Origin: Hyphomicrobiales bacterium
Lineage (GTDB): Bacteria; Pseudomonadota; Alphaproteobacteria; Rhizobiales; Xanthobacteraceae
Direction: 5' to 3'
Length of the DNA: 54,199 bases
NCBI GenBank assembly: GCA_003140315.1
Contig: PLJS01000102.1
Coordinates: forward strand, 20,232 to 74,430
The notes under the pieces were generated by a model. It was not told the DNA's origin. It ran no database searches and worked only from the letters and a program-made list of their open reading frames with translations. The first letter of the stretch is position 1. Every line of letters begins with the position of its first letter. A program made the translations under genes and the position numbers. Of the stretch, positions 40,378-48,459 are shown in pieces.

Positions 40378-41927
40378 GTGTCGCGCAAGCGTCCGCGCCT
40401 GCCGCTGCCGTCGCGCCGATGCGCGCGCTGTCGATCGAGACGATCGGCATGACCAAGATCTTCGGATCGCTGGTCGCGCTCGAAGATGTCTCCATCAAGG
40501 TCGAGCCGGGCACCTTCCACGCGCTGCTCGGTGAGAACGGCGCCGGCAAGTCGACGCTCGTCAAATGCATCATGGGCTTCTACTCCGCCGACAAGGGTCA
40601 GGTGCTGCTCAACGGCCAGGAGGTTCCGATCCACAATCCGCGCGACGCGCGCGCGCATGGCATCGGCATGGTCTATCAACATTTCACGCTGGTTCCTTCG
40701 CTCACCGGCGCGGAAAATCTCGTCATCAGCCGCGCCGACGCGCCCGCGATCATCGACTGGAAGAAGGAGATGGCCTCGCTCGAGACTTTCCTTCAGCGCA
40801 TGCCGTTCCGCGTGCCGCTCGACGTTCCGGTCTCCGCGATGGCGGCGGGCGAGAAGCAGAAGCTCGAAATCCTGAAACTGCTCTATCTCGACCAGCATCT
40901 GCTCATCCTCGACGAACCGACCTCGGTGCTCACTCCCGACGAGGCCGACGAGATGCTCGGCCTGTTGCGCGGCATGGCGAAGCGCAAGGACATCACCGTC
41001 ATCATGATCACGCACAAGTTCCGTGAAGTGACGAGCTTCTGCGATTCGGTGAGCGTGCTGCGGCGCGGCCGCCTGATCGGCGGCGGCAAGGTCTCGGATC
41101 TTTCGACCGAGCAGATGGCGCGCATGATGATCGGCGATACGCAGATCCGCGAAGGCGCCGTGCGCGCCGCGCGCCCGCCGGGCGAAACCGTGATGGAACT
41201 CGCCGCGCTTTATGCGGATGACGACGAGGGGCTGCCGGCGCTGGAGCAGGTGAACCTGAAGGTCCATGCCGGCGAGATCGTCGGTATCGCCGGCGTTTCG
41301 GGCAACGGCCAATCCGAATTGGTCGAAGTGCTGTCCGGACAGCGCGAACTGACCGACGGGCGCATCCTCATCAAGCAGAAGCCGTTCGAGCCGAAGCGCG
41401 ACTCGTTCTATCGCCTGAAGATCTTCGGACTGCCCGAGGAGCCGCTCAAGAACGCGACCGTGCCGCGCATGACGGTCGCCGAGAACATGGCATTCCGCAC
41501 TTTCGACAAGCCGCCCGCCGCAAAGCTCGGCTGGTGGCTCTCGCCCGGCCCGATGCGTGCCAAGGCGCGCGAGCTGATCGCGCGCTATCGCGTCAAGACG
41601 CCGTCACCCGAGACCGCGATTTCCGATCTCTCCGGCGGCAACGTGCAGCGCGCGGTTCTGGCGCGCGAACTGTCCGGCGACGTCGACGTGCTGATCGTCG
41701 CGAACCCGTGTTTCGGGCTCGACTTCGCCTCGGTCGCCGAAATCCGTGCGCAGATCATGGAGCAGCGCAACCACGGCGCCGCCGTGCTGCTGGTCTCCGA
41801 GGATCTCGACGAGATCCTCGAACTTGCGGACCGCATCGCCGTGATGTCCGGCGGCACGATCAATTATGTGGCGCCCGTCGGCGAGACCGATCGCGCGACC
41901 ATCGGCAAGCACATGGCGGGGCATTAG
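40374..41927 (+). CDS. BMP-type ABC transporter ATPase with two nucleotide-binding domains
   Basis: 517 residues with two ABC domains. The first has Walker [13 protein letters not shown], a Q-loop YQHFTL, a divergent signature ([14 protein letters not shown]) and Walker [14 protein letters not shown]. The second has a degenerate Walker A ([12 protein letters not shown]), signature [14 protein letters not shown] and a Walker B lacking the catalytic glutamate ([12 protein letters not shown]). This asymmetry is normal for the family, in which one site hydrolyses ATP. It powers the two permeases earlier in the operon. ATGA overlaps the preceding stop. Confidence 0.93.
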   Translation: MSVAQASAPAAAVAPMRALSIETIGMTKIFGSLVALEDVSIKVEPGTFHALLGENGAGKSTLVKCIMGFYSADKGQVLLNGQEVPIHNPRDARAHGIGMVYQHFTLVPSLTGAENLVISRADAPAIIDWKKEMASLETFLQRMPFRVPLDVPVSAMAAGEKQKLEILKLLYLDQHLLILDEPTSVLTPDEADEMLGLLRGMAKRKDITVIMITHKFREVTSFCDSVSVLRRGRLIGGGKVSDLSTEQMARMMIGDTQIREGAVRAARPPGETVMELAALYADDDEGLPALEQVNLKVHAGEIVGIAGVSGNGQSELVEVLSGQRELTDGRILIKQKPFEPKRDSFYRLKIFGLPEEPLKNATVPRMTVAENMAFRTFDKPPAAKLGWWLSPGPMRAKARELIARYRVKTPSPETAISDLSGGNVQRAVLARELSGDVDVLIVANPCFGLDFASVAEIRAQIMEQRNHGAAVLLVSEDLDEILELADRIAVMSGGTINYVAPVGETDRATIGKHMAGH

Positions 41928-42294
41928 GCCGCGGCGGATCTCTCCTTCGTTCCCTCTCCCTGCTCTTGCGGGGAGAGGGTGCCGAGCGAAGCGAGGCGGG
42001 TGAGGGCTTCTGCGTGTCACTCACGCGCCCCTCACCCGGCTCACCGTCTTCGCAACGCTCGACGGTTCGCCACCCTCTCCCCGCTTCGCGGGGCGAGGGA
42101 AAGAACAACGTGTCCCTGAACCGAGCGCGCGCGCGTTCTGCGACCTCGGCGGTTTTTCAAGCCGGTTCGCAACTGTTCGCGGCAGCGTTTTGCCGATGCT
42201 CGGGCTGTTCGTGCGCGTATGGGGCGCGTTGACACCCGCATGCATTTGCGCAAGTGTCGACACAACTCAAAAGAACCAATCCCGGGAGAAAGCC
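41928..42294. repeat. Intergenic region with large palindromic repeat, family C
   Basis: The gap is 367 bp and no gene is seen in it. The repeat spans about 41949-42103: the left arm (41949-41981, GTTCCCTCTCC... to GGGGAGAGGGTG) pairs with the right arm (42071-42103). A further match joins GGCGGGTGAGGG (41996-42007) to CCCCTCACCCGG (42028-42039). The remaining 190 bp to the TRAP gene should hold its promoter, including TTGACA at 42229-42234. Confidence 0.8.
42255..42263. promoter_or_regulatory. TGTCGACAC motif upstream of the TRAP transporter
   Basis: The core TGTCGACA is a perfect palindrome 32 bp before the DctP start codon, and a near-match to half of it (GTTGACAC) lies at 42228-42235. 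The same 9-base motif appears upstream of the flavoprotein gene at 45268. It may be an operator for a shared regulator. No other site type is established. Confidence 0.45.
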
Positions 42295-43317
42295 ATGACC
42301 GAATCCGCCTTCACCGCGCGCGCGACGCGCCGTCACCTCATCAAGCTCGGACTGGCCGCGACCGCGTCGTCGCTCGCTGCGCCCGCCGTTCTGGCGCAAA
42401 CCAAGGCGACCGTGCTGCGCTTCGGCGGCCCGCTGCCGCTGACCACGAACTACGGCCAGGCCATGATCAAGTTCAGCGAGGAGGTGGCCAAGCGCACCGA
42501 CAAGCGCATCGACGTGCAGCTCTTTCCGAGCGGCCAGCTCGGCGGCCTGAAGGACATGGCGACCGCGGTGCAGCTCGGCACGCAGTCGATGGTGATGTTC
42601 ACGCCGAGCTGGATCGGCAACTACGCCAAGCCGGTCGATGTCCTGAGCCTGCTTTATCTGCCGAAATCGCAGGAGCGGATGTTCGCATCGCTCGACGGAC
42701 CGTTCGGTAAGAAGCTCGAAGGCTTCGCGGAAGGCGTCGGCTTCAAGATCCTCGCCTGGTGGAACGGCGGCCCGCGCCACATGCTCAACAACGTCCGCCC
42801 GCTGAACACGCCCGACGACTTGAAGGGCCTCAAGATGCGGACGCAGACGAGCCAGGTCTGGCTGCAGGGCATGCGCGCGCTCGGCGCCAACACCGTCAGC
42901 CTCGATTTCCCCGAAGTCTATCTCGCGCTGCAGCAGCACACGGTCGACGGCTACGAGAACCCAGCACCCGACGTCGTCGGCGGTAAGTTCTACGAGGTCG
43001 TCAAGTACATGTCGCTGACCGGGCACCTGCTGGATATCTTCGTGGTCGCGATGAACAAGAAACTCTGGGACGGCTTCTCGGCCGCCGACAAGACGGTGCT
43101 TCAGGAGTCCGCCGCCGCCGCGACCGTCTTCCAGCGCGCCGCGGAAGCCGTCGAGGTCGGCCAGGCGCTCGAATTCCTGCGCGGGAAGATTGAGGTCAAC
43201 GACGTGTCGGAGGCCAATCGCGCGCTGTTCGCCGAGAAGATGCGCCCGGTCTATGCACAGTTCGAGTCCGCGATCGGCAAGGACATTATCGACCAGGCGA
43301 TCAAGGAGTTCGGCTGA
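42295..43317 (+). CDS. TRAP transporter solute-binding protein (DctP family)
   Basis: 340 residues. A twin-arginine-type signal (TRRHLIKLGLAATASSLA, then APAVLA) is followed by VLRFGGPLPLTTNYGQAMIK, QLFPSGQLGGLKDMATAVQL, LKGLKMRTQTSQVWLQGMRA, the latter with the conserved arginine that binds carboxylate groups. So the ligand is probably an organic acid. GGGAGAAAGCC precedes the ATG at 42295. The fused permease gene follows after 4 bp, completing the transporter. Confidence 0.92.
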   Translation: MTESAFTARATRRHLIKLGLAATASSLAAPAVLAQTKATVLRFGGPLPLTTNYGQAMIKFSEEVAKRTDKRIDVQLFPSGQLGGLKDMATAVQLGTQSMVMFTPSWIGNYAKPVDVLSLLYLPKSQERMFASLDGPFGKKLEGFAEGVGFKILAWWNGGPRHMLNNVRPLNTPDDLKGLKMRTQTSQVWLQGMRALGANTVSLDFPEVYLALQQHTVDGYENPAPDVVGGKFYEVVKYMSLTGHLLDIFVVAMNKKLWDGFSAADKTVLQESAAAATVFQRAAEAVEVGQALEFLRGKIEVNDVSEANRALFAEKMRPVYAQFESAIGKDIIDQAIKEFG

Positions 43318-43321
43318 CGCG

Positions 43322-45244
43322 ATGGCGACGCCGGCCGCCGGAACGGACCCGTCTTCGGCGACCGCGCCCGCTGCCGGCCGCGTCGTGCACGCGCCGACGC
43401 CCGACAACGCGACGCTGCTGAGCCGGATCGCGGCGCCGCTGGCCTTTGTGGCGGAGAATCTTGTGGTCGTCGCGATGTTCGCCGACCTCGCGGTGACCTT
43501 CGTCAACACGATCGGCCGCTACGCCTTCCACACCGGCATCGAATGGTCGCAGGACCTCTCCAGCATTGCGATGCCGATCATCACTTTCATCGGCAGCGCG
43601 GCCTATTTCCGCCGCGGCTGGGGCATGGCCTATACGGCGGTCGCCGAGCGCACGCGCGGGCTTACCCATGAAACGCTGATGGCGACCGGCCTGTGGATCA
43701 CGATCGCGGTTTCGGCGGCCGTGCTCTACGCGCTGCCGACGTTTCTGGCTGGCCTCGCCATACAATGGCTGCCCGTGCTCGGCTATCCAGAGACAGTCGT
43801 CGGCGTGTGGATGCTGGTCGGCTTTGCGCTATTCGTGCTGTTCGCGCTGGAGAAGCTGACGCGTTTGCGCTTTGCCGCCCAGGCGCTCGGGCTCTGCGTC
43901 GTCGGCGTTCTGGCGTTGTATCTCTACGGGCTGCGCGTCGCGATCGACGCCGGCGCGTTGCCGGTCGATCCGCTGGTCGCGCTGCTCCTCGTCCTGGTCG
44001 TCGGCTTCGTCTGCGCCGTGCCGATGGCGCTGGTGCTCGCGGTCGGCGGACTGTCGTTCCTGCTGGTGACCGACAGCGCGCCGATCGTCGCCGCGCCAGC
44101 GATCTTCCAGGCGGGCATCGGCAGCTTCCTGCTCGTCGCGATCCCGTTCTTCCTGCTCGCCGGCGTGCTGATGGAGATTACCGGCATGGCGCGCCGCCTG
44201 ATCGACATGGTGCAGGAATGGGTCGGCCATTGGCGCGGCGGCCTGCTGCTGGCCCAGATCGTGTCGATGTATGTGTTCTCCGGCATGAGCGGATCGAAGG
44301 CGGCCGACGTCGCGGCGGTCGGCAACGTCATGAAAGGCCCGCTGCGCGCGCGCGGCTATCCGCCGAGCGAATCCGTCGCGGTGCTCGCCGCGGCAGCGGC
44401 CATGGGTGAGGTCATCCCGCCGTCGGTCGCGCTCCTGATCCTCGGCTCGATCACGACGCTGTCGGTCGGCACCTTGTTCATTGCCGGCATCATGCCGGCC
44501 GCGCTGCTTGCCGTCACGCTCATGATCGGCGTGCTGATCCGGGCGCATCGCTATGATTTTCCAAAAGGGCCGGCGTTCAACCTCAAGCGCGCGCTGCGCA
44601 GCATCCCGCCCGCGCTTCCCGCGCTGCTCGTCCCGATCATCGTACTCGGCGGCATCGTCGGCGGCGTCGCGTCCGCGACCGAATCCTCGTCATTCGCGGT
44701 GGTCTACGGCGTGCTCGTCGCGATCCTCGTCTATCACGCGCTCGACGCCAGAACCGCGTGGATCGGGTTTCGCGACGCCGCCGTGACGTCGGGCATGGTG
44801 CTGCTGATGCTCTCGACGGCGAATCTGCTGTCGCAGGCGATCCTGATCGATGGATTGGGCGTCAAGCTCGGGTCGCTGCTGAACGCGCTGACCGATGCGC
44901 GCTCGTTCCTGTTCGTCAGCATGGCGGCGATCATCGTGCTCGGCTTCGTGCTGGAGGGATTTCCCGCGATCCTGATCACGGCGCCGCTTCTCATCCCGAT
45001 CGCGCAGCGCCACGGCATCGATCCGCTCTACTACGGCATCCTGCTCACGATGGCGGTCGGGATCGGCGTGTTCATGCCGCCGGTCGGCATCGGCTACTAC
45101 ATGGCCTGCGCGGTCGGCGAGGCCTCGCCGCACGAGACCATGAAGCCGAGCCTGATCTACAACATCTTCCTGATCGCCGGCCTGATCATCTGCATCCTCT
45201 ATCCGCCGATCATCCTGGCGCTGCCCCACGCGCTCGGCTTTTAA
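43322..45244 (+). CDS. TRAP transporter fused small and large permease (DctQM)
   Basis: 640 residues. The first about 175 residues are DctQ-like with four transmembrane segments (GRYAFHTGIEWSQDLSS). The rest, with about a dozen segments, is DctM-like: LVAIPFFLLAGVLMEITGMA, YVFSGMSGSKAADVAAVGNV, ESVAVLAAAAAMGEVIPPSV, EGFPAILITAPLLIPIAQRH. The fusion is an established TRAP architecture. It uses a sodium or proton gradient to import what the DctP protein binds. It starts 4 bp after dctP and ends 82 bp before the flavoprotein gene. Confidence 0.92.
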   Translation: MATPAAGTDPSSATAPAAGRVVHAPTPDNATLLSRIAAPLAFVAENLVVVAMFADLAVTFVNTIGRYAFHTGIEWSQDLSSIAMPIITFIGSAAYFRRGWGMAYTAVAERTRGLTHETLMATGLWITIAVSAAVLYALPTFLAGLAIQWLPVLGYPETVVGVWMLVGFALFVLFALEKLTRLRFAAQALGLCVVGVLALYLYGLRVAIDAGALPVDPLVALLLVLVVGFVCAVPMALVLAVGGLSFLLVTDSAPIVAAPAIFQAGIGSFLLVAIPFFLLAGVLMEITGMARRLIDMVQEWVGHWRGGLLLAQIVSMYVFSGMSGSKAADVAAVGNVMKGPLRARGYPPSESVAVLAAAAAMGEVIPPSVALLILGSITTLSVGTLFIAGIMPAALLAVTLMIGVLIRAHRYDFPKGPAFNLKRALRSIPPALPALLVPIIVLGGIVGGVASATESSSFAVVYGVLVAILVYHALDARTAWIGFRDAAVTSGMVLLMLSTANLLSQAILIDGLGVKLGSLLNALTDARSFLFVSMAAIIVLGFVLEGFPAILITAPLLIPIAQRHGIDPLYYGILLTMAVGIGVFMPPVGIGYYMACAVGEASPHETMKPSLIYNIFLIAGLIICILYPPIILALPHALGF

Positions 45245-45267
45245 GGTGATTTCCCGGCGCCAATAAC

Positions 45268-45276
45268 TGTCGACAC
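45268..45276. promoter_or_regulatory. TGTCGACAC motif upstream of the flavoprotein gene
   Basis: Same 9-base motif as at 42255, here 50 bp before the start codon at 45327. A small hairpin follows (CCGCC at 45288 pairing with GGCGG at 45298). Two occurrences upstream of neighbouring operon units suggest a shared regulator, but the motif is short. Confidence 0.45.
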
Positions 45277-45326
45277 TTTGAGATCACCGCCGGAACGGCG
45301 GTATAAGGCGATCAGGGGAGATCGTC

Positions 45327-46565
45327 ATGGCCGCTGCGGACCGAACTGAACCTGCGGGCACGCTACGCCAAGTCGAGCGGCGCGACTTTTCCGCCATCGG
45401 CTACGACGAGGCGATGCGCCGCGCGCGCGAGATCGTGCCGGTACTGCGCGAGCGCGCGCAACGCACCGAAGACGCGCGCATGCTGCTGCGCGAGAACGAG
45501 CAACTGCTGCACGAGACCGGGCTGTTCCGCTTTCACCAGCCCAAGATATTCGGCGGCATGGAGCTTCCCTTCGTGGCGATCTTCGACATTCCGGCGGAGC
45601 TTGCGCGCGGCTGCCCGTCGACAGCATGGAACGTCGGCAATCTCGCGACCCATCACTGGATGCTCGGCTACTGGGAGCCGGAAACCCAGCATGAGGTCTG
45701 GGATGCGAACCCGGACGCGCTGATCGCCTCCTCAATCGCGCTCGCCGCCGGCCGCGGCCGCAAGGTGGATGGCGGCTTCGTCGTCAGCGGGCGCTGGCCA
45801 TTCTCCTCAGGCGTCGACAATGCCGACTGGAACATGCTCGCCGTCACGGTCTACGAGGACGACAAGGCAGTCGACTGGCGGCTCTGCATGGTGCCGAAGT
45901 CGGACTACGTGATCATCGACACCTGGTACGCGATGGGCATGGCCGGGACGGGCAGCAAGGACATCGCCGTCAAGGAGTTGTTCGTCCCTGAGCGCCGCGC
46001 GCTCGAACTCGCGCGCACGCGCGGCGGCTACGAGCATCCGGGCGCGGCGATCCATCGCGGCGCGCTGTTCGGTATCCCGATCATCGGTGCCGCCGGCATT
46101 CCGCTCTCGCCCGCCTCGATCGGCGCGGCGGAGGGCGCCTACGAGCATTTCGTCGCCGCGATGCAGAAGCGCGTCGGCACCTATACGGGCGCCAAGGTCG
46201 CGGACTTTCAAGCCGTGCAGATCAAGCTCGCCCGCGCACGAGTCTTGATCGACTCCGGCCGCGCGCTGTCGCGCAATGCCTCGATCGCGCTGCAGGAGAT
46301 TTCCGCGCGAGGAGACGTGCCTGACCTGGCAACCAAGCTGCGCTGGCGCGCGCAGTCGGCGTTCGCCGTGAATCAGGCGCGCGAGGCGGTGGAGACGCTG
46401 TGGTCCTGCTACGGCGCGCAGGGGATTTACCTGCGCGATCTGCTGCAGCGCCACCTGCGCGACGTCGTGGCGATGAACCAGCATTTCGCGTTCAACTTCG
46501 ACATAGCGGGCTCGGCCTTCGGGCTGCATGCGCTCGGCGGCCCATACGCCAATCCGGCGATGTAA
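45327..46565 (+). CDS. Acyl-CoA-dehydrogenase-fold flavoprotein, probably a monooxygenase (HpaB/HsaA-like)
   Basis: 412 residues with an N-terminal helical part (ENEQLLHETGLFRFHQPKIF), a central beta part (WPFSSGVDNADWNMLAVTVY, GMAGTGSKDIAVKELFVPER) and a C-terminal helical bundle (CYGAQGIYLRDLLQRHLRDV). This is the group D flavin monooxygenase family (HsaA, HpaB, C2-hydroxylase), which use reduced FMN or FAD from a separate reductase to hydroxylate aromatic or related substrates. It may act on the acid imported by the TRAP system just before it. GGGGAGATCGTC precedes the ATG. No partner flavin reductase is adjacent. Confidence 0.82.
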   Translation: MAAADRTEPAGTLRQVERRDFSAIGYDEAMRRAREIVPVLRERAQRTEDARMLLRENEQLLHETGLFRFHQPKIFGGMELPFVAIFDIPAELARGCPSTAWNVGNLATHHWMLGYWEPETQHEVWDANPDALIASSIALAAGRGRKVDGGFVVSGRWPFSSGVDNADWNMLAVTVYEDDKAVDWRLCMVPKSDYVIIDTWYAMGMAGTGSKDIAVKELFVPERRALELARTRGGYEHPGAAIHRGALFGIPIIGAAGIPLSPASIGAAEGAYEHFVAAMQKRVGTYTGAKVADFQAVQIKLARARVLIDSGRALSRNASIALQEISARGDVPDLATKLRWRAQSAFAVNQAREAVETLWSCYGAQGIYLRDLLQRHLRDVVAMNQHFAFNFDIAGSAFGLHALGGPYANPAM

Positions 46566-46735
46566 GGCGGCTCCGCGAGCCGCTGACGCCGGCTTGCTCC
46601 CAGTGCGGGCAATTCCACCGCAACTGCACAGATTCCGGGCATCAGTCGCATTGAACGGCTGCGGCGGACCCCTTCGGGCATGGCACCGACCTTGCAACCG
46701 GCCTCTCCAGATCGGTCCCTCACGGAGAGTTCCGG

Positions 46736-48325
46736 ATGCGCGTCTTTGCCGTCATTGCGTCTTTCGTGCTGGCCCTGTGGTCGGTCGCCGCCGATGCCGA
46801 AAGCGTTGTGCGCTATGGGATTTCGCTCGCCGACATCCCGCTCACGACCGGCCAGCCGGATCGCGGCGCGGGCGCTTATCAATTTACCGGCTACACCATC
46901 TACGACCCGCTGGTCGCGTGGGAGATGGATGTCGCCGACCGGCCCGGGAAACTCATCCCGGGGCTTGCCACCGAATGGAAGGTCGATGCGGCGGACCCGA
47001 AGAAATGGCTCTTCACGCTGCGCCATGACGTGAAATTCCACGACGGCAGCACCTTCAACGCCGACGCGGTGATCTGGAATCTCGAAAAAGTCCTCGACGA
47101 CAAATCGCCGCAATACGACAAACGCCAGGCCTCGCAGGTCAAGCCGCGGCTTCCCTCTGTGGCGAGCTATCGCAAGGTCGACGACTACACCGTCGAGATC
47201 ACCACGAAGGATATCGACTCCTTCTTCCCGTATCAGATGCTGTGGTTCCTGGTGTCGAGCCCGGCGCAATATGAGAAGGTCGGCAAGGATTGGGACAAGT
47301 TCGCCAGCAATCCTTCCGGCACCGGGCCGTTCAAACTCGACAAGCTCCTGCCGCGCGAGCGCGTCGAGCTCGTCAAGAACGCCGACTATTGGGACAAGCA
47401 CCGCATCCCAAAGGTGGATCGGCTGATCCTCATCCCGATGCCGGAGGCGTTGACGCGTTCCAACGCGCTGCTCGCCGGCCAGGTCGATCTGATCGAGACG
47501 CCGGCGCCGGACGTGCTGCCGCGCCTGAAGCAGGCCGGCATGAAGATCGTCACCAACGTCACGCCGCACGTGTGGAATTATCACCTCAGCGTACTGCCGG
47601 GTTCGCCGTGGACTGATGTGCGGCTGCGCAAGGCGCTCAATCTCGCGATCGATCGCGACGCGATCCTTCAATTGCTCAACGGTCTCGGCAAGCCGGCGGT
47701 CGGGCAGGTCGATCCGGCGAGCCCGTGGTTCGGCAACCCGACCTTCAAGATCAAGTACGACCTCGCCGAAGCCAAGCGCCTCGTGAAGGAAGCCGGCTAT
47801 TCGCCCGAGAAGCCGCTGAAGGCGACCTTCGTGATCGCGCAGGGCGGCACCGGGCAGATGCTGTCGCTGCCGATGAACGAGTTCCTGCAGCAGAGCTTCA
47901 AGGAGATCGGCATCGACATCGAGTTCAAGGTGGTCGAGCTCGAAGCGCTCTACACCTATTGGCGCAAGGGCGCGAAGGATGAGTCGATGGCCGGCATCAC
48001 GGCGAACAACATCGCCTATGTCACCTCCGATCCGCTGCTTGCGATCATCCGCTTTTTCGATTCACGGCAGGGAGCGCCTGTCGGCGTCAACTGGGGCTAC
48101 TACGCCAACCCGAAGGTCGACGCTCTGATCGACGAGGCCAAGCGCACGTTCGATGTGAAGAAGCAGGATGAGCTGATCGGGCAGGCGCATGCGCTGGTGG
48201 TCGACGATGCGGTGCTGGTCTGGGTCGTGCACGACACCAACCCGCATGCGCTCTCGCCGAAGATCAAATCCTTCGTGCAGGCGCAGCACTGGTTCCAGGA
48301 CCTGACGACGATCGGAGTGGAGTGA
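46736..48325 (+). CDS. ABC transporter binding protein, SBP_bac_5 family (first tandem copy)
   Basis: 529 residues, with signal peptide MRVFAVIASFVLALWSVAAD. The mature part opens VVRYGISLADIPLTTGQPDR and includes KFHDGSTFNADAVIWNLEKV, GTGPFKLDKLLPRERVELVK and LNLAIDRDAILQLL, all features of dipeptide/opine/nickel-binding proteins. It shares its whole length with the gene at 48460. It captures ligand in the periplasm for the permeases at 50200-52043. GGAGAG lies 6 bases before ATG 46736. A small hairpin at 46567-46583 separates it from the flavoprotein gene. Confidence 0.92.
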   Translation: MRVFAVIASFVLALWSVAADAESVVRYGISLADIPLTTGQPDRGAGAYQFTGYTIYDPLVAWEMDVADRPGKLIPGLATEWKVDAADPKKWLFTLRHDVKFHDGSTFNADAVIWNLEKVLDDKSPQYDKRQASQVKPRLPSVASYRKVDDYTVEITTKDIDSFFPYQMLWFLVSSPAQYEKVGKDWDKFASNPSGTGPFKLDKLLPRERVELVKNADYWDKHRIPKVDRLILIPMPEALTRSNALLAGQVDLIETPAPDVLPRLKQAGMKIVTNVTPHVWNYHLSVLPGSPWTDVRLRKALNLAIDRDAILQLLNGLGKPAVGQVDPASPWFGNPTFKIKYDLAEAKRLVKEAGYSPEKPLKATFVIAQGGTGQMLSLPMNEFLQQSFKEIGIDIEFKVVELEALYTYWRKGAKDESMAGITANNIAYVTSDPLLAIIRFFDSRQGAPVGVNWGYYANPKVDALIDEAKRTFDVKKQDELIGQAHALVVDDAVLVWVVHDTNPHALSPKIKSFVQAQHWFQDLTTIGVE

Positions 48326-48349
48326 CCGTTATGGCGAGACGGCACACTC

Positions 48350-48433
48350 TTCGTCATGGCCGGGCTTGTCCCACGTCTTTCTTGTCGCGAGATCGTGAAA
48401 ACGTGGATGCCCGGGCCAAGCCCGGGCATGACG
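48350..48433. repeat. Dispersed palindromic repeat, family A, second two-armed copy
   Basis: The left arm begins TTCGTCATGGCCGGGCTTGT (48350) and the right arm CGTGGATGCCCGGGCCAAGC (48402-48433) is its imperfect inverse. This matches the element at 9663-9750. It fills the gap between the two tandem binding protein genes. Confidence 0.85.
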
Positions 48434-48459
48434 GGTGATAGACCGAGGGACAAGAACAG

